From Streptomyces sp. SS1-1 (GTDB taxonomy: Bacteria > Actinomycetota > Actinomycetes > Streptomycetales > Streptomycetaceae): a stretch of DNA of 64,000 nucleotides. Positions 1-12,204 of this stretch are shown piece by piece; position 1 is the first letter of the stretch; every line of letters begins with the position of its first letter. The notes beneath the pieces are model-generated. The model searched no databases. It saw only the letters and a program-made list of their open reading frames with translations, and had not been told where the DNA came from. The stretch covers positions 186,001-250,000 of the forward strand of contig NZ_WBXN01000004.1 of the NCBI RefSeq assembly GCF_008973465.1, in the 5' to 3' direction. The translations under genes were made by a program, and so were the position numbers.

Positions 1-1681
1 CGCCGTCGGCCAGCGAGGCGAGCGCGGCGTAGGCCGATTCCTCGTCGGCGGCGATCACTGCGGCGCGTTCCTCAAGGTGGGCTCGCGACACCGCCAGCGA
101 GTGGGCCAGGTCGAGCATGGACTGGCCGGGGTGGGCACGGACATGGTCGAGGAGGGCTGCGGCCTGGGCGCGCAGGGCCGGTTCGCCGCGGCCGGACACG
201 AGGAGCGGCGAGGGACGGCGGCCGGGCGTGGCTGTGCGCCGAGCGGACTCGGTTTCCGTGGGTGCGGCTGCGGCTGGAGCCTCAGCCGGATGGCCGTCGG
301 CGGGAGGAGCCTCAGCCGGAGGTACGTCGGCGGGAGGGGCCTCCTCGATGATGACGTGCGCGTTGGTCCCGCTGAGGCCGAACGCGGAGACCCCGGCCCG
401 CCGGGGACGGCCGGTGCGCGGCCACGGCCGCGCCCGGGTCAGGAGCCGGGCGTGTCCGGCCGACCAGTCCACGCCGGACGTGGGTTCCGTGACGTGCAGA
501 GTCGGCGGCAGCGTCTCGTGGCGCAGCGCCTCGATCATCTTGATCACGCCCCCGACCCCGGCGGCGGCCTGTGCGTGCCCGATGTTGGACTTGACGGAGC
601 CGAGCCACAGCGGCCGGTCGGGGGTGCGGCCCTGCCCGTAGGTGGCGAGCAGCGCCTGTGCCTCGATGGGGTCGCCGAGGGAGGTTCCGGTGCCGTGCGC
701 CTCGACGGCGTCGACCTGGTCGGCCGACAACTGGGCGCTGCGCAACGCCTGTTCGATCACACGCTGCTGGGCGGGGCCGTTGGGGGCGGAGAGGCCGTTG
801 CTGGCGCCGTCCTGGTTGACGGCGCTGCCGCGGAGCACCGCAAGGACCGGATGGCCGAGGCGGCGTGCCCGGGGCAGGCGTTCCAGCAGCAGCAGTCCGG
901 CGCCCTCGGACCAGGTGGTGCCGTCGGCGTCGGCGGAGAACGACTTGCAGCGTCCGTCGGGGGCGAGCCCGCGGTCCTGGCTGAAGCCGACGAAGGAGTC
1001 GGGTGTGGCCATCACCGTGACGCCGCCGGCGATGGCCAGGTCGCACTCGCCGGCCCGCAGCGCGTGGGCGGCCAGGTGCACGGCCACCAGCGAGGACGAG
1101 CAGGCGGTGTCCACGGTCACGGCGGGCCCTTCCAGGCCCAGGGTGTAGGCGATCCGCCCGGAGGCGACACTGGCCAGGCTGCCGATGCCCTGGGCCGTGT
1201 AGTCGTGGTAGACGAGGCCCGTGAACACGCCGGTGGAACTGCCCTTGAGGGAGGTGGGGGCGATACGGGCCCGTTCCAGCAGTTCCCACGACAGCTCCAG
1301 CAGCAGCCTCTGTTGCGGGTCGGTCTCCCTCGCCTCGCGCGGACTGATCCGGAAGAAGTCCGCGTCGAACTCGCCCGCGTCGTGCAGGAAGCCGCCCTGC
1401 GCGCAGTACGTCCTGCCGGGCGTGGCCGGCTCCGGGTCGTACAGGCCGTCCACGTCCCAGCCCCGGTTGCGGGGGAACCCGGAGACGGCGTCCGTACCGG
1501 AGTCGACCAGGTCCCACAGGTCCTCGGGGCCGCGCACGCCGCCGGGGAACCGGCAGCCCGTCGCGACGACGGCGATGGGTTCGTGCCACCGCTGCTCGGC
1601 GTCGCGGAGTCTGCGAGTGGTCTGCCGGAGTTCGGCGGTGGCGCGTCTGAGGTACTCGCGGAGCTTGTCGTCGTTGCCCAT
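1..1681 (-). CDS. Type I polyketide synthase, N-terminal part (docking region and KS; truncated by window edge)
   Basis: The ATG lies at 1,679-1,681, five bases after the stop of the preceding PKS gene, so the two are one transcription unit. About 560 residues are visible. A charged helical N-terminus (about residues 1-33) looks like a docking element. A complete ketosynthase follows, with the active cysteine in TACSSS near residue 193 and the two histidines in EAHGTGT and NIGHAQ. After an Ala/Pro-rich linker the KS-AT adapter begins, and the window ends before any AT motif. The protein should carry at least module 6 of the assembly line and accept the chain from the upstream protein, whose C-terminus looks like a matching docking tail. 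The later domains and the number of modules cannot be seen. The KS triad is intact, so it should condense. Confidence 0.93.
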   Translation of the reverse strand, partial: MGNDDKLREYLRRATAELRQTTRRLRDAEQRWHEPIAVVATGCRFPGGVRGPEDLWDLVDSGTDAVSGFPRNRGWDVDGLYDPEPATPGRTYCAQGGFLHDAGEFDADFFRISPREARETDPQQRLLLELSWELLERARIAPTSLKGSSTGVFTGLVYHDYTAQGIGSLASVASGRIAYTLGLEGPAVTVDTACSSSLVAVHLAAHALRAGECDLAIAGGVTVMATPDSFVGFSQDRGLAPDGRCKSFSADADGTTWSEGAGLLLLERLPRARRLGHPVLAVLRGSAVNQDGASNGLSAPNGPAQQRVIEQALRSAQLSADQVDAVEAHGTGTSLGDPIEAQALLATYGQGRTPDRPLWLGSVKSNIGHAQAAAGVGGVIKMIEALRHETLPPTLHVTEPTSGVDWSAGHARLLTRARPWPRTGRPRRAGVSAFGLSGTNAHVIIEEAPPADVPPAEAPPADGHPAEAPAAAAPTETESARRTATPGRRPSPLLVSGRGEPALRAQAAALLDHVRAHPGQSMLDLAHSLAVSRAHLEERAAVIAADEESAYAALASLADG

Positions 1682-1686
1682 GGTCC

Positions 1687-4600
1687 TCAGCTCCGCAGGT
1701 CGTCGATCATCGCGAACAGTTCGTCGTCGGACGCGGAGGTCAGACGGTCGCCCTCGGCCGCCGTGCCGTCGGGCTCCCCGGCAGCCGTTCCGCCGGACTC
1801 CGCGGTGGCGTCCCGCCACTCCCGGAGCAGCGCCTCGAGGCGCCCGGTGACCTTGCGGGCCGCGGCCTGCTCCAGCTCGGCACCACTGAGCAGGGCCGCG
1901 AGCCGGTCCACCTCGGACAGCACGGGGTCCGCCGGGTCGGTGGCGGCGGTGAGCTGCTCACCGAGGTGGTGCGCCAGCTCCCGCGCGGTGGGGTGGTCGA
2001 AGACCAGCGTGGGCGGCAGCCAGCGTCCGCAGGCCGCACTCAGCGCCTTGCGCAGCTCGACGGCGGCCAGCGAGTCGAACCCGAGGTCCTGGAACGGCCG
2101 GTCGGGCGCCACGTCCTGCCACGCCCCGTGCCCGAGGACCGCGGCCACGTGCGTTCGGACCAGTTCGAGCAGTGCGTCCGCGCGGGGGCCTTCCGGCAGG
2201 CCGGCCAGTCGCTCGCGCAGGCCGTCCCCGGGTGCCGGCATCCTGACGGACGGCCGTTTCCGGGTGGGGGCGGCCGGGTCCACCGGTCCGGGCGCGGGCA
2301 ACGCCCGGCTCTCGACGCGTGCGGCGGTCAGTACGGGCCGTCCGTCGCCGTCGGAGATCGTCAGCGCGACACCGCCGTCGACGGGTGAGATCCGTACCCG
2401 CGCAGTGCGCGCGCCGACGGTCCCGACGGCCACCTCCCTCCACACCACCGGCTGGGTCACCTCGTCCACCGGACGGTCCAGGTGCAGGGCGGCATCGAGG
2501 AGCGCCGGATGGAGCGCGAAGTCGGCGCCGCCGTCGTCCTCCTCTGGCAGGGCGACCTCCGCGTACGTCTCCTCGCCGTGCCGCCAGGCAGCCGTGACCG
2601 CCTGGAAGAGTGCGCTGTAGCCGTACCCGGCGGAGAGCAGCGCCTCGTAGACCTCCCGCACGTCGACCGGAGTCGCGCCGACGGGCGGCCAGGGCCCGGA
2701 CACGTCCGCCGGCGGGAGAGCGAGGGGTTCGAGCGTGCCGTACGCGTGCCGGGTCCAGGGCGTGTCCTTGTCGCGGCGGCTGTGGACGGTCACCGGCCGC
2801 GCCCCGGACTCGGAATCCGGCGCACCGACGACGACGTGGACGGTGACCGGTCCCTCGTCGAGGCAAAGGCCCGACTCCACGGTCAGCTCGGCGAGCAGCC
2901 CGCAGTCCACCCGGCGTCCGGCGGTGAGCGCGAACTCGACGAACCCCGCCGCCGGGAACAGGAGCCGCCCGTGCAGGTCGTGTTCACCCAGCCAGTCCTG
3001 CTCGGCCTGCGCCAAGCGTCCGGTGAGCAGGAGCAGATCGGTGCCGGGGACGGACACCTCGGCCGCGAGGACGGGGTGCCCGGTCGTCCCCTGCCCGCTC
3101 CGGGCGGGGTCCGTGCCGAGTGACGGGGGCAGCCAGTAGTGGGCGCGCTGGAACGGGTAGGTGGGCAGGTCTTCCAGGTGCCGGCCGGGATGGAGGGTGG
3201 TGAAGTCGACGTCGACGCCGCGTGTGTGGAGGGCGCCGAGGGCCGTGAGGAGGGTGTGCGCTTCGTCGCGTTCGCGGCGTTGAGTGGCGGCGGCCGCGTG
3301 AGCGGGGCCTTCCACCATGGCGGCCAGGACGGCGTCGGGACCGACCTCCAGGAACGTGTCCACGCCGCCTTCGGTGAGGGTGGCGAGGGCGTCGGCGAAG
3401 CGGACGGGCCGGCGGACCTGTCGGACCCAGTAGTGCGGGTCGCACAGCTCGTCGGTCACCCGCTGACCGGTCAAGGTCGAGACCACCGGGATACGTGGAA
3501 CGGAGTAGTGCAACTGGGAGGCGACCTCGGCGAAGTCGTCCAGCATCGGCTCCATCAGAGCCGAGTGGAACGCGTGACTGACCCGCAGACGGGTCACCTT
3601 GTACTGACCCTTCAGCTTCTCGGCCGTCTCCGCGAGAGCGACAGCGGCTCCCGAGATCACGACCGAGGCGGGGCCGTTGACCGCGGCGATCTCCACACCG
3701 TCCAGGAGCGCCGCTCGCACGTCGTCCTCACCGGCACGGACGGATGCCATCGCACCACCGACAGGCAGCGCCTGCATCAGCCGGCCTCGCGCCGCCACGA
3801 GCCGGGCCACGTCCTTCAGGTTCAGCACGCCGGCCACATGGGCGGCGGCCAGCTCGCCGATCGAATGCCCGGCGACGAAGTCGGGCTTCAGCCCGGCCGA
3901 CTCCAGCAGCCGGAACAGCGCGACCTCGAACGCGAACAGCGCGGGCTGCGCCCACCCCGTCCCGTCGACGAGCTCGGGATCCTCGCCCCAGACGACCTCA
4001 CGCAGGGGCCGCTCCAGATACGCGTCCAGCGCGGCGGCGACCTCGTCGAAGGCGGCGGCGAACACCGGGAAACGGGCCGCCAGTTCGCGCCCCATGCCCA
4101 GCCGTTGGGCTCCCTGCCCGGTGAACAGGAAGGCGAGCCGGCCGGTCGCCGCAGGTACTCCCCCGGCGTCACCCAAACCGCGCAGCAGTTCCTCGCGGTC
4201 AGCCCCCACGACCACGGTCCGGTGCTCGAACTGCGTCCGTGCGGCCAGCGACCAGGCAACGTCCACAGGCCGCAGCTCCTCGTGTTCCGCCACGTAGGAC
4301 CGGAGCTGATCGGCGTAGGCGGTCAGCGCCTCGGAGGTCTTACCGGACACGACCCACGCCACGGGCGCCACGTCATCTCCGGAAGCCGGCGCCTCGACCG
4401 CGGGCGGCTCCTCCACGATCACGTGCGCGTTCGTCCCACTGATTCCGAACGACGACACACCGGCCCGACGCGGACGGCCCTCACCAGCCCACTCCCTGGC
4501 CTCCGTGAGCAGTTCGACCGCGCCCGCGGACCAGTCCACCTGCGAAGACGGCTCATCCACATGCAACGTCCGCGGCACCACCCCGTGCCGCATCGCCAGC

Positions 4601-7600
4601 ACCATCTTCATGATCCCGGCGACACCCGCAGCAGCCTGCGTATGCCCGATGTTCGACTTGACGGAGCCCAACCACAGGGGGTGCCCCTCGGGGCGGTCCT
4701 GCCCGTACGTCGCCAGCAACGCCTGCGCCTCGATCGGGTCGCCCAGCGTCGTGCCGGTCCCGTGCCCCTCGACCACGTCCACATCAGCGGCCGACAACCC
4801 CGCCGACGCCAGCGCCTGACGGATCACCCGCTCCTGCGACGGCCCGTTCGGCGCCGTCAGCCCGTTCGACGCACCGTCCTGATTCACCGCCGAACCCCGC
4901 ACCACCGCCAGCACCGGATGCCCGTTGCGCCGCGCATCCGACAGCCGCTCCAGCAGCACCACGCCCGCGCCCTCGGAGAACCCGGTCCCGTCCGCCGTCG
5001 CGGCGAACGAGCGGCAACGGCCGTCCGGCGAAAGACCGCGCTGCCTGCTGAACTCCAGCAGCACCTCGGGTGTGGCCATCACGGTCGCGCCGCCGGCCAG
5101 GGCCAGCGAACACTCGCCGTTGCGCAGCGCCTGCGCCGCCAGGTGTACGGCCACGAGCGAGGAGGAGCAGGCCGTGTCGACCGTGACCGCGGGGCCCTCC
5201 AGGCCGAACGTGTACGCCACCCGGCCCGAGGCGATCGCGCCGGCCGCCGAGCTGTGGGGGTAGTCGTGATACATCAGGCCCGCGAAGACGCCGGTGGCGG
5301 TGCCGCGCAGCGTGCGCGGGTCGATGCCGGCCCGCTCCAGCGCCTCCCACGACGTCTCCAACAGCAACCGCTGCTGCGGGTCCATGGCCAGCGCCTCGTT
5401 GGGGCTGATCCCGAAGAAGTCCGCGTCGAACTCGGCGGCGTCGTGCAGGAATCCGCCCGACCGCGCATAGCTGCGTCCGGCGACGCCCGGTTCGGGATGG
5501 TAGAGGGCGTCCACGTCCCAGCCCCGGCCGGACGGGAAGTCCGTCACCGCGTCCACCCCGGACTCGACCAGCCGCCACAACTCCTCCGGCGACGACACCC
5601 CGCCCGGGAAACGGCACGCCATCCCCACGATCGCCACCGGCTCGTCATCCACCCGCGCCGACGCGGCGGCCGCCGTACGGCGGTTCGTGGTGCCCAGCAT
5701 CTGGCTGCGCAGGTGGTCGGCGACCGCGGTGGCGGTCGGGTGGTCGAACACCAGGGTCGCGGGGAGCCGTAGGCCGGTGGCGGTGTTGAGCCGGTTCCGC
5801 AGTTCGACGGCCGTCAGCGAGTCGAAGCCGAGTTCCTTGAACGCGCGGTCGGGTGCGATGCCCTCGGTGCTCGTGTGGCCGAGGACGTCCGCGACCTCCC
5901 GGCGCACCACTTCCAGCAGCATCGGGCGGCGCTGTTCGTCGGGCAGCCGGGCGAGCCGGTCGGCGAGCGTGGCACCGGTCGCGGCGCTCGCGGCCTGCCG
6001 GCGCGCCACTCTCACCAGGGAGCTCAGCACGGCGGGCAGCGTGCCGGACTCGGCCCGCGCCCTCAGTCCGGCGGGCTCCAGCTTCATCAGGACCGGCACC
6101 CGCGCGCCGGAGGCGAGGGCCGCGTCGAACAGCGCGAGCCCGTCCGCCTCGGGCAGCACGCCGAAGCCCTGCCGTCGCAGGCGGCGCCGGGCCGTCTCGT
6201 CGAGGTGGCCGGTCATCCCGGTGTCCAGGGACCACATGCCCCACACCAGCGACTGACCCGGCAGTCCAGCCGCCCGGCGGTGGTCCGCAAGGGCGTCGAG
6301 GAACGTGTTGGCGGCCGCGTACGTGCCCTGCCCTCCCGGGGCGACCGTGCCGGCCGCCGAGGAGAACACGCAGAAGAAGGCCAGGTCGTGGTCGCGGGTG
6401 AGTTCGTGCAGGTGCCAGGCGGCGTCGGCCTTCGCCCGCAACACACGGTCCAGCCGCTCCGCGCTCAACGACGCCACCACACCGTCGTCCAGCACACCCG
6501 CCGCATGCACCACACCCGTCAACGGATGATCGGCCGGAATCCCCGCCAGCACCCCAGACAGCGCAGCCCGGTCCGACACGTCACACGCCACCACCGAGAC
6601 CTCGGCACCCAACCCCTCCAGCCCGGCCACCAACTCCCCCGCCCCCGCAGCACCCACACCCCGGCGACCGGCCAACACCAGCCGCCGCACCCCATGCACC
6701 GCCACCAGATGCCGCGCCACCAACCCGCCGAGACCACCCGTCCCACCCGTCACCAGCACCGTGCCGTCAGGGTCGGGGGTGGGCACGGCAGCGGGGGTCA
6801 GCGGTGTCTTCCGCAGCCGGGGGGCGAGGGCGGTGCCGGCACGCAGGGCCAGTTCCGGTTCGCCTGTCGACGCGGCGGCCGCGAGGACGCGGGCGGAGTC
6901 GGGGTGGTCGTCGGTGTCGACGAGGACGAACCGATCCGGGTTCTCCGCGACGGCCGCGCGGACCAGTCCCCACACAGGGGCGACCACCACATCGGCGGGA
7001 TGTTCGTCGCCGGGTGCAAAGACGGCTCGCCGGGTCAGCACGACCAGCTTCGACGTGGCGAAGCGCTCGTCGGTCAGCCACTCCTGGAGGACGGTCAGCG
7101 CCCGGTACGCCGACTCGTGCGCGGCCTGCGTCACGTCCTGGTGTGCGGCTCGGTCCACCGTCCAGAGCACGGTGTCGGGCGCGGTCGTCGTGTCGTCCCG
7201 TGTCGCCCGCACCGCGTCGAGGTCGGCGAGGGTCTGACCGTGGTCCGGTGCGTCCGCCGGGACCGGCACCCACTCCAGCGCCAGCGGCTCCACCGTCGGG
7301 GCGGCTTGTCCTGCGGCCAGCTGGTCGGGAGCCACCGGCAGCGCCGACAGTCCGGCCAGTGACAGCACGGGACGGCCCGTGGTGTCGGTGGCGTCCAGCC
7401 GGTCGCCCCGGTCGCCTGCGGCGATGCGGACGCGCAGGGCGCTCGCGCCGACCGCGTGCAGGCGCAGGTCGGTCCACTCGAAGGGGAGAAGTGCGGGTGC
7501 GTCGGGGTCGCCGAGCGCCCCGGGGTGCAGGCAGGCGTCGAGGAGGGCGGGGTGCAGGAGGTAGCGGTCGGCGTCCGCCCGTATCCCGTCGGGGAGTTCC

Positions 7601-9543
7601 GCTTCCGCGAAGATCTCGTCCCCGCGCCGCCACATCGCGGTGACGCCCTGGAACGCCGGGCCGTACCCGTATCCGCGGTCCGCCAGCGCGGTGTACCCGT
7701 CCGTGACGTCCATGGGGGTGGCCTCGGCCGGTGGCCACTGGTCGAGGTCGGCCTCGGCCTTCGGGGCACCGGTGTCGGTGAGCACGCCTTCGGCGTGCAG
7801 TGTCCAGGGCCCGGTGTCCTCGGACACCCCGGAGTGCACGGTGAAGGGCCGTGCGCCGGAGTCGTCCGCGTCGCCGACGGCGACCTGGACGGCGACTCCG
7901 CCGTCCTGCGGCAGCACGAGCGGGGCCCGCAGCGTCAACTGCGCGACCGTGGGGCAGTCCAGTTGCTCGCCGGCGCACAGGGCCAGCTCGACGAGCAGGG
8001 CGCCTGGTGCGACGGTCGCGCCGTACACCTCGTGGTCGGCGAGCCAGGGCTGGTCCTGGACGGAGATCCGGCCCGTGAACAGGGTGCCGCCGGTGGACGC
8101 CTGCTCGACGGCGGCGGACAGCAGGGGGTGGTCGACGGTCCGCTGTCCGGCGGCGGCCCGCTGCGGGGCTCTGGCACCGGCCGGGTCCTTCCAGTAGCGC
8201 TTGCGCTGGAAGGCGTAGGTGGGGAGGTCGACGGTCCGCGCGCCCGGCAGGAAGGACGTCCAGTCCACGGGGACGCCCCGTACGTGGGCCTCGGCCAGCG
8301 ACAGGGCGAAGCGGTCGAGGCCGCCGGCGTCGCGGCGCAGGGAGCCGAGGGCGGCCGCGTCGGTGTCGGCGGCTTCGCAGCTGTCCTGGACGGAGCTGGT
8401 GAGGACGGGGTGGGCGCTCGTCTCCACGAAGACGCGGAAGCCGTCGGTCAGCAGGGCCTGGGTGGCTTCGGCGAAGCGGACGGTGCCGCGCAGGTTCCGG
8501 TACCAGTAGTCGGCGGTCAGCTCCGTCGTGTCCAGTGGGGCGCCGGTGACGGTGGAGTAGAACGCGACGTCCGCCGCGGTCGGGTTCACCGGGGCCAGGG
8601 CTTCCAGCAGGGCGTCCCGCAGTGTCTCGACGTACGGGGAGTGCGAGGCGTAGTCCACCGCGATGCGGCGTGCCGGGACTCCCTCGGAGGTCAGTTCCGC
8701 GAACAGTTCGTCCAGGGCGGTGATCTCGCCGCTGACGACGACGAAGGAGGGCCCGTTGACCGCGGCGAGCTGGAGACGGCCCGTCCAGGGGGTCAGGCGT
8801 GGGGTGACGTCCTTCGGGGAGAGGGGCACGGAGAGCATGCCGCCGAGGCCGGCGAGTTCGGCGCGGATGAGTTTGCTGCGCAGGGCCACGACGCGTGCGC
8901 CGTCCTCCAGGGACAGCGCGCCGGCGACGCAGGCCGCGGCGATCTCGCCCTGCGAGTGGCCGACGACGGCCGCGGGCCGTACGCCGTACGACTCCCAGAG
9001 CGCGGCCAGCGACACCATCACCGCCCACAGCAGGGGTTGCACGACGTCGACGCGGTCCCACAGCGGGGACCCGGTGTCGCGGAGCACGTCGAGGAGGTCC
9101 TGCTCCATGAACGGCTCGAGTGTGGTCGCGCACTGGTTCATGCGGTCGGCGAAGGCCGGTGCGGTGTCGAGGAGTTCGACGGCCATGCCGCGCCACTGCG
9201 AGCCCTGTCCGGGGAAGACGAACGCCACCCGCGGGTCGGGCAGCGCGGTGCCGGTGACGGCGGTGGCCGTCGTGTCGTCGGGGCGTTCGCCCGTGGCCAG
9301 GAGGCGCAGCCCGGCGAGGAGTCCGGGGGTATCGGTGCCGAGGACGACGGCCCGGTGTCCGAGGAGGGCGCGGGTGGTGAGCAGGGAGTGCCCGATGTCG
9401 GCGGCGCTGCCGGCGCCGGGGCCGTCGGTCACGTGGGCGGCGAGGCGTTCCGCCTGTCCGCGCAGCGCCGCCCGGCCTCGGCCGGACAGTGCCCAGGGGA
9501 TCACCGTCGGGCCCGGGCCGGGCCCTGCCTGCGCCGCACTCAT
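1687..9543 (-). CDS. Type I polyketide synthase beginning at AT: AT-DH-KR-ACP-KS-AT-DH-ACP
   Basis: The ATG at 9,541-9,543 overlaps the stop of the flavin epoxidase gene as ATGA, fixing the start; the protein has 2,618 residues. It has no KS at its front: it opens directly in the KS-AT adapter and continues into an AT. That AT has GHSQG near residue 197 and YASH near 297, the methylmalonyl signature. DH ([10 protein letters not shown], about 504), KR (LDD motif, catalytic Tyr near 1,072, B-type) and ACP (GFDSL, about 1,239) follow. The second module is KS (about 1,290-1,710), AT (GHSIG, HAFH, malonyl), DH ([10 protein letters not shown], about 2,189) and ACP (about 2,491). It has no KR, so its beta-keto group should remain. 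A short acidic C-terminal tail is probably a docking element. The missing first KS is most likely the stand-alone KS at 23,470-24,855. Confidence 0.95.
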   Translation of the reverse strand: MSAAQAGPGPGPTVIPWALSGRGRAALRGQAERLAAHVTDGPGAGSAADIGHSLLTTRALLGHRAVVLGTDTPGLLAGLRLLATGERPDDTTATAVTGTALPDPRVAFVFPGQGSQWRGMAVELLDTAPAFADRMNQCATTLEPFMEQDLLDVLRDTGSPLWDRVDVVQPLLWAVMVSLAALWESYGVRPAAVVGHSQGEIAAACVAGALSLEDGARVVALRSKLIRAELAGLGGMLSVPLSPKDVTPRLTPWTGRLQLAAVNGPSFVVVSGEITALDELFAELTSEGVPARRIAVDYASHSPYVETLRDALLEALAPVNPTAADVAFYSTVTGAPLDTTELTADYWYRNLRGTVRFAEATQALLTDGFRVFVETSAHPVLTSSVQDSCEAADTDAAALGSLRRDAGGLDRFALSLAEAHVRGVPVDWTSFLPGARTVDLPTYAFQRKRYWKDPAGARAPQRAAAGQRTVDHPLLSAAVEQASTGGTLFTGRISVQDQPWLADHEVYGATVAPGALLVELALCAGEQLDCPTVAQLTLRAPLVLPQDGGVAVQVAVGDADDSGARPFTVHSGVSEDTGPWTLHAEGVLTDTGAPKAEADLDQWPPAEATPMDVTDGYTALADRGYGYGPAFQGVTAMWRRGDEIFAEAELPDGIRADADRYLLHPALLDACLHPGALGDPDAPALLPFEWTDLRLHAVGASALRVRIAAGDRGDRLDATDTTGRPVLSLAGLSALPVAPDQLAAGQAAPTVEPLALEWVPVPADAPDHGQTLADLDAVRATRDDTTTAPDTVLWTVDRAAHQDVTQAAHESAYRALTVLQEWLTDERFATSKLVVLTRRAVFAPGDEHPADVVVAPVWGLVRAAVAENPDRFVLVDTDDHPDSARVLAAAASTGEPELALRAGTALAPRLRKTPLTPAAVPTPDPDGTVLVTGGTGGLGGLVARHLVAVHGVRRLVLAGRRGVGAAGAGELVAGLEGLGAEVSVVACDVSDRAALSGVLAGIPADHPLTGVVHAAGVLDDGVVASLSAERLDRVLRAKADAAWHLHELTRDHDLAFFCVFSSAAGTVAPGGQGTYAAANTFLDALADHRRAAGLPGQSLVWGMWSLDTGMTGHLDETARRRLRRQGFGVLPEADGLALFDAALASGARVPVLMKLEPAGLRARAESGTLPAVLSSLVRVARRQAASAATGATLADRLARLPDEQRRPMLLEVVRREVADVLGHTSTEGIAPDRAFKELGFDSLTAVELRNRLNTATGLRLPATLVFDHPTATAVADHLRSQMLGTTNRRTAAAASARVDDEPVAIVGMACRFPGGVSSPEELWRLVESGVDAVTDFPSGRGWDVDALYHPEPGVAGRSYARSGGFLHDAAEFDADFFGISPNEALAMDPQQRLLLETSWEALERAGIDPRTLRGTATGVFAGLMYHDYPHSSAAGAIASGRVAYTFGLEGPAVTVDTACSSSLVAVHLAAQALRNGECSLALAGGATVMATPEVLLEFSRQRGLSPDGRCRSFAATADGTGFSEGAGVVLLERLSDARRNGHPVLAVVRGSAVNQDGASNGLTAPNGPSQERVIRQALASAGLSAADVDVVEGHGTGTTLGDPIEAQALLATYGQDRPEGHPLWLGSVKSNIGHTQAAAGVAGIMKMVLAMRHGVVPRTLHVDEPSSQVDWSAGAVELLTEAREWAGEGRPRRAGVSSFGISGTNAHVIVEEPPAVEAPASGDDVAPVAWVVSGKTSEALTAYADQLRSYVAEHEELRPVDVAWSLAARTQFEHRTVVVGADREELLRGLGDAGGVPAATGRLAFLFTGQGAQRLGMGRELAARFPVFAAAFDEVAAALDAYLERPLREVVWGEDPELVDGTGWAQPALFAFEVALFRLLESAGLKPDFVAGHSIGELAAAHVAGVLNLKDVARLVAARGRLMQALPVGGAMASVRAGEDDVRAALLDGVEIAAVNGPASVVISGAAVALAETAEKLKGQYKVTRLRVSHAFHSALMEPMLDDFAEVASQLHYSVPRIPVVSTLTGQRVTDELCDPHYWVRQVRRPVRFADALATLTEGGVDTFLEVGPDAVLAAMVEGPAHAAAATQRRERDEAHTLLTALGALHTRGVDVDFTTLHPGRHLEDLPTYPFQRAHYWLPPSLGTDPARSGQGTTGHPVLAAEVSVPGTDLLLLTGRLAQAEQDWLGEHDLHGRLLFPAAGFVEFALTAGRRVDCGLLAELTVESGLCLDEGPVTVHVVVGAPDSESGARPVTVHSRRDKDTPWTRHAYGTLEPLALPPADVSGPWPPVGATPVDVREVYEALLSAGYGYSALFQAVTAAWRHGEETYAEVALPEEDDGGADFALHPALLDAALHLDRPVDEVTQPVVWREVAVGTVGARTARVRISPVDGGVALTISDGDGRPVLTAARVESRALPAPGPVDPAAPTRKRPSVRMPAPGDGLRERLAGLPEGPRADALLELVRTHVAAVLGHGAWQDVAPDRPFQDLGFDSLAAVELRKALSAACGRWLPPTLVFDHPTARELAHHLGEQLTAATDPADPVLSEVDRLAALLSGAELEQAAARKVTGRLEALLREWRDATAESGGTAAGEPDGTAAEGDRLTSASDDELFAMIDDLRS
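3140..4940 (-). repeat. Inter-module DNA repeat, copy 1 (module 5 KS-AT)
   Basis: This stretch aligns without a shift (constant offset of about 29,873 bases) with 33,013-34,813 in the giant PKS gene and is close to identical over long runs, especially 4,390-4,920. It spans the C-terminal part of the KS, the adapter and the AT. The rest of these modules is much more diverged, which points to recent duplication or gene conversion between modules 2 and 5. Confidence 0.85.
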
Positions 9544-10949
9544 GCCGTGTTGCGGGTCGGCCGGTCCGACGCGCCGTACGGGAGCAGGTCGCCGAACTCC
9601 GGGAACTGGGCGATGGCCTCCTCGGAGGTGAGCGCGGGCTTGCGGGGTCCGCGCAGCACGGCCAGCAGGAAGGCCGGGGACATCATCGCGGTCATGGGCT
9701 TGACCAGGGAGGCCACGCTGAAGACGGCGTTGATGACGTGCGGGTCGCGGCAGCCGGTGCGGGCGACGCGGGCCGCCATGCGGTCGGCGAGGGCGCCGCC
9801 CTGGAGGCGCACGTTGGCGCGGACGCCGGGCAGGCCCTGGTCGGTGTTGACGGCGAGCCGCCAGGCGCCGCCGTTGATGCGGGCGATGCCGGCCTGGACG
9901 CGCCGGGTGAGCTTGGGCCGCAGGCCGCCGTCGGCGAGTTCGTCGCGCAGCAGGCGGGCGCACTGGGCGGCGACGGACATGCCGGTGCCGTGCACGGGGT
10001 TGAGTGCGGACGCGGCGTCGCCGATGACGACGAAGCCGTCGGGCAGCGGCAGTTTCTCGTAGCGGCGCCGGCGGTCGGGGATGTTGCGGTAGGTGCGGAT
10101 CGGGCCGGACGGGGTGGCCTGGGCGATGAGGTCGGCGATGATCGGGTGGTGCCGCTCGCGGGCGAACCGTGCGAAGCCCTCCTCGTCGTTGGGGGGTTCG
10201 CCGCCTCGGCTGCCGAACAGGCTGAGGATCCAGCGGCCTTCCTCCATGGGCAGCAGTCCGGCGCCCTGGCCGGGTTCACCGGTGCCGGGGGTCATCTGGA
10301 TCATCACGCCGGGGAAGTCGTCCTTGGTGCCGGGCGGTGCCTCGAACCACCGGCTCACGTAGGTGACGCCGGCGTCGACGACGTCCTCGCGGACCTCGGG
10401 CAGTCCGAGCGCGGTGAGCCAGGCGGGGGCGTGGGAGCCGCGGCCTGTGGCGTCGACGACGAGGTCGGCGTCGAGTCGTTCCTCCCCGTCGGGGGTCTCG
10501 GTGAGGACACCGGTCACGCGGGTGGCGCCGCCGGTCAGGCCGAGGACCTTCGTGGCCTCGCGGACGGCGATCCGGTCGTGGCCGAGCACCTGGCGTCGGA
10601 CGATGTGGTCGAGCAGGTCCCGGCTGCACAGCAGCAGGTAGGCGTCGGTGTCGAGGCGTTCCATCCAGCCTTCGGGACCGCGGGCCAGGGCGCCGGAGGG
10701 CAGGCCGCGCTTCTTGGCGCCGGCGGCGTACAGCTCGTCGACAGTGCCGGGGAGCAGTTCGTCGATGGCTTCGACGCCGCCGCGCATGAGGATGTGGCTG
10801 TGGTGGCCCTGCGGGAGGCCGCGGCGGGGTTCGGGGGTGTCGGGGAAGGTGTCGCGTTCTAGTACGACGACCTCGTCGACGGTGCCGGTGAGGGCGGCGG
10901 CGGCCAGCATGCCGGCGAGTCCGCCGCCGAGGACGAGTGCGCGGCTCAC
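9540..10949 (-). CDS. FAD-dependent epoxidase/monooxygenase, MonCI/Lsd18-like
   Basis: 469 residues, starting at a GTG (10,947-10,949) that overlaps the stop of the DUF993 gene. The N-terminus has a Rossmann FAD motif (LGGGLAGM), and the C-terminal half has the second FAD motif around [16 protein letters not shown]. The overall pattern ([52 protein letters not shown]) resembles the flavin epoxidases of polyether pathways such as MonCI and Lsd18, which act on unactivated alkenes of nascent polyketides. Here the likely substrate is an alkene of the polyene chain or macrolactam. The gene is translationally coupled to the PKS gene downstream and to DUF993 upstream. A hydroxylase or halogenase-like oxidase of the same superfamily cannot be excluded. 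Confidence 0.8.
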   Translation of the reverse strand: MSRALVLGGGLAGMLAAAALTGTVDEVVVLERDTFPDTPEPRRGLPQGHHSHILMRGGVEAIDELLPGTVDELYAAGAKKRGLPSGALARGPEGWMERLDTDAYLLLCSRDLLDHIVRRQVLGHDRIAVREATKVLGLTGGATRVTGVLTETPDGEERLDADLVVDATGRGSHAPAWLTALGLPEVREDVVDAGVTYVSRWFEAPPGTKDDFPGVMIQMTPGTGEPGQGAGLLPMEEGRWILSLFGSRGGEPPNDEEGFARFARERHHPIIADLIAQATPSGPIRTYRNIPDRRRRYEKLPLPDGFVVIGDAASALNPVHGTGMSVAAQCARLLRDELADGGLRPKLTRRVQAGIARINGGAWRLAVNTDQGLPGVRANVRLQGGALADRMAARVARTGCRDPHVINAVFSVASLVKPMTAMMSPAFLLAVLRGPRKPALTSEEAIAQFPEFGDLLPYGASDRPTRNTA

Positions 10950-12136
10950 TGGTCGACCCCCGAGATGGCGAGGAACAGTTTCATCCGTCGTTCGGCGAGG
11001 TCGGGGTCGGGGAAGGCGCCCGCCTCGTCGGCCAGCCGGTAGGCGGTGGCCAGGTGGGGCACCGAGCGGGCGGACTGTTCTCCCCACACCATCCGGAAGT
11101 GCGGGGCGTGTCCGGACAGCCAGGCGAGGAACGTCACTCCGGTGCGGAAGAAGTAGATGCTGCGTCCTTCGCCGCTGAACAGGTGCCGGTTCAACGGCAG
11201 GGTGGATTCGAGGAGTTCGGTGGCCCGGGTGTCGTCACCGTCGTCGAGTGCGCGGAACGCCTGGGCGGCGAGCGGGATCACGGGGTCGAAGACGGGGGTG
11301 AGTCCGTGGCTGTGGCCCTTGTCGTCGCCGACGAACATGCGCGCGTAGTCGGTGGTGTCGCTGGTGTAGAACTTGACGCCGTCGGGCAGTTTGGCGCGCC
11401 AGGCGATCTGGCGGTCCAGGTCGGCTGGGCCGATCTTGACGCCGTCGATCTTGCCGGGGTGGTCGCGGACGATGTCCAGGAGGGCGTCGTAGGCGGGTTC
11501 GGGTTCCTCCGGACCCCAGTACTCGGTGTTGCGGGGGTCCCATTCGGAGGTGATCCAGTGCAGGATGACGGGCCGGCTGGACTGGCGGATGAGGGCGCCG
11601 TACACCTCGGCGAAGTCGTCGTGGCCGCGTGCGGCGACGGTGAGGTGGGGGCTGCACATGATGACGGGCTGGGCGCCCGCCTCCTCGACGACGGCCAGCT
11701 GTTCCTCGTAGGCGGCCTGTACGTCCTTGAGGGTGCAGGGTTCGAAGGGCTCGATCTGGTCGGTGAGGACGGCGGCGGCCATCCGTCCGCCGACGGCCCT
11801 GGCTTCGGCGCCGCAGCGGCGGATCAGTTCGGCGGCCAGCGGCCAGTCGACGCCCATGCCGCGGTGTGCGGTGTCCATGCCTTCGCACAGGGTGAAGCCG
11901 TACGACCACAGGTGCCGGCGGAAGGCGAGGGTGGCGTCCCAGTCCAGCTTCTGCGGCGGCGGGGTGGGGCCGACCGGGCCGAGCGGTTCGTTGTCCGCGA
12001 GCGGGTCGGCGAGGACGTGGGCCGTCGCCAGCATCGACCGGGTCCGGAAGGGCGTGGGGTCGGCCGGGTGTGTGGGGGCGGTGTGGTCCGGCTCGTAGGT
12101 GGTGAGGGAGCCGTCCGCCTCGGGAAGCTTGATCAT
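10946..12136 (-). CDS. DUF993 / dihydrodipicolinate synthase-like TIM-barrel protein
   Basis: 396 residues, ATG at 12,134-12,136. The sequence matches the DUF993 type of DHDPS/NAL-superfamily TIM barrels. IDGVKIGPADL carries a lysine where class I aldolases form a Schiff base. YTSDTTDYARMF and the helical C-terminal region (LESTLPLNRHLF) follow the DHDPS pattern. Its reaction is unknown. The superfamily makes or breaks C-C bonds through an enamine, or catalyses related hydro-lyase steps. It sits between ferredoxin and flavin epoxidase genes and overlaps the latter, so it probably belongs to tailoring. An aldol-type carbocyclisation or a chain-derived aldehyde reaction is my inference only; the lysine assignment needs a structure comparison. 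Confidence 0.75.
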   Translation of the reverse strand: MIKLPEADGSLTTYEPDHTAPTHPADPTPFRTRSMLATAHVLADPLADNEPLGPVGPTPPPQKLDWDATLAFRRHLWSYGFTLCEGMDTAHRGMGVDWPLAAELIRRCGAEARAVGGRMAAAVLTDQIEPFEPCTLKDVQAAYEEQLAVVEEAGAQPVIMCSPHLTVAARGHDDFAEVYGALIRQSSRPVILHWITSEWDPRNTEYWGPEEPEPAYDALLDIVRDHPGKIDGVKIGPADLDRQIAWRAKLPDGVKFYTSDTTDYARMFVGDDKGHSHGLTPVFDPVIPLAAQAFRALDDGDDTRATELLESTLPLNRHLFSGEGRSIYFFRTGVTFLAWLSGHAPHFRMVWGEQSARSVPHLATAYRLADEAGAFPDPDLAERRMKLFLAISGVDQ

Positions 12137-12204
12137 CTCTGCTCCGAACCCCGTTCCGGGTAGGTCTCATGGAGCGGCGGAGCTCGCGGTGGAGCTCACG
12201 CGGC

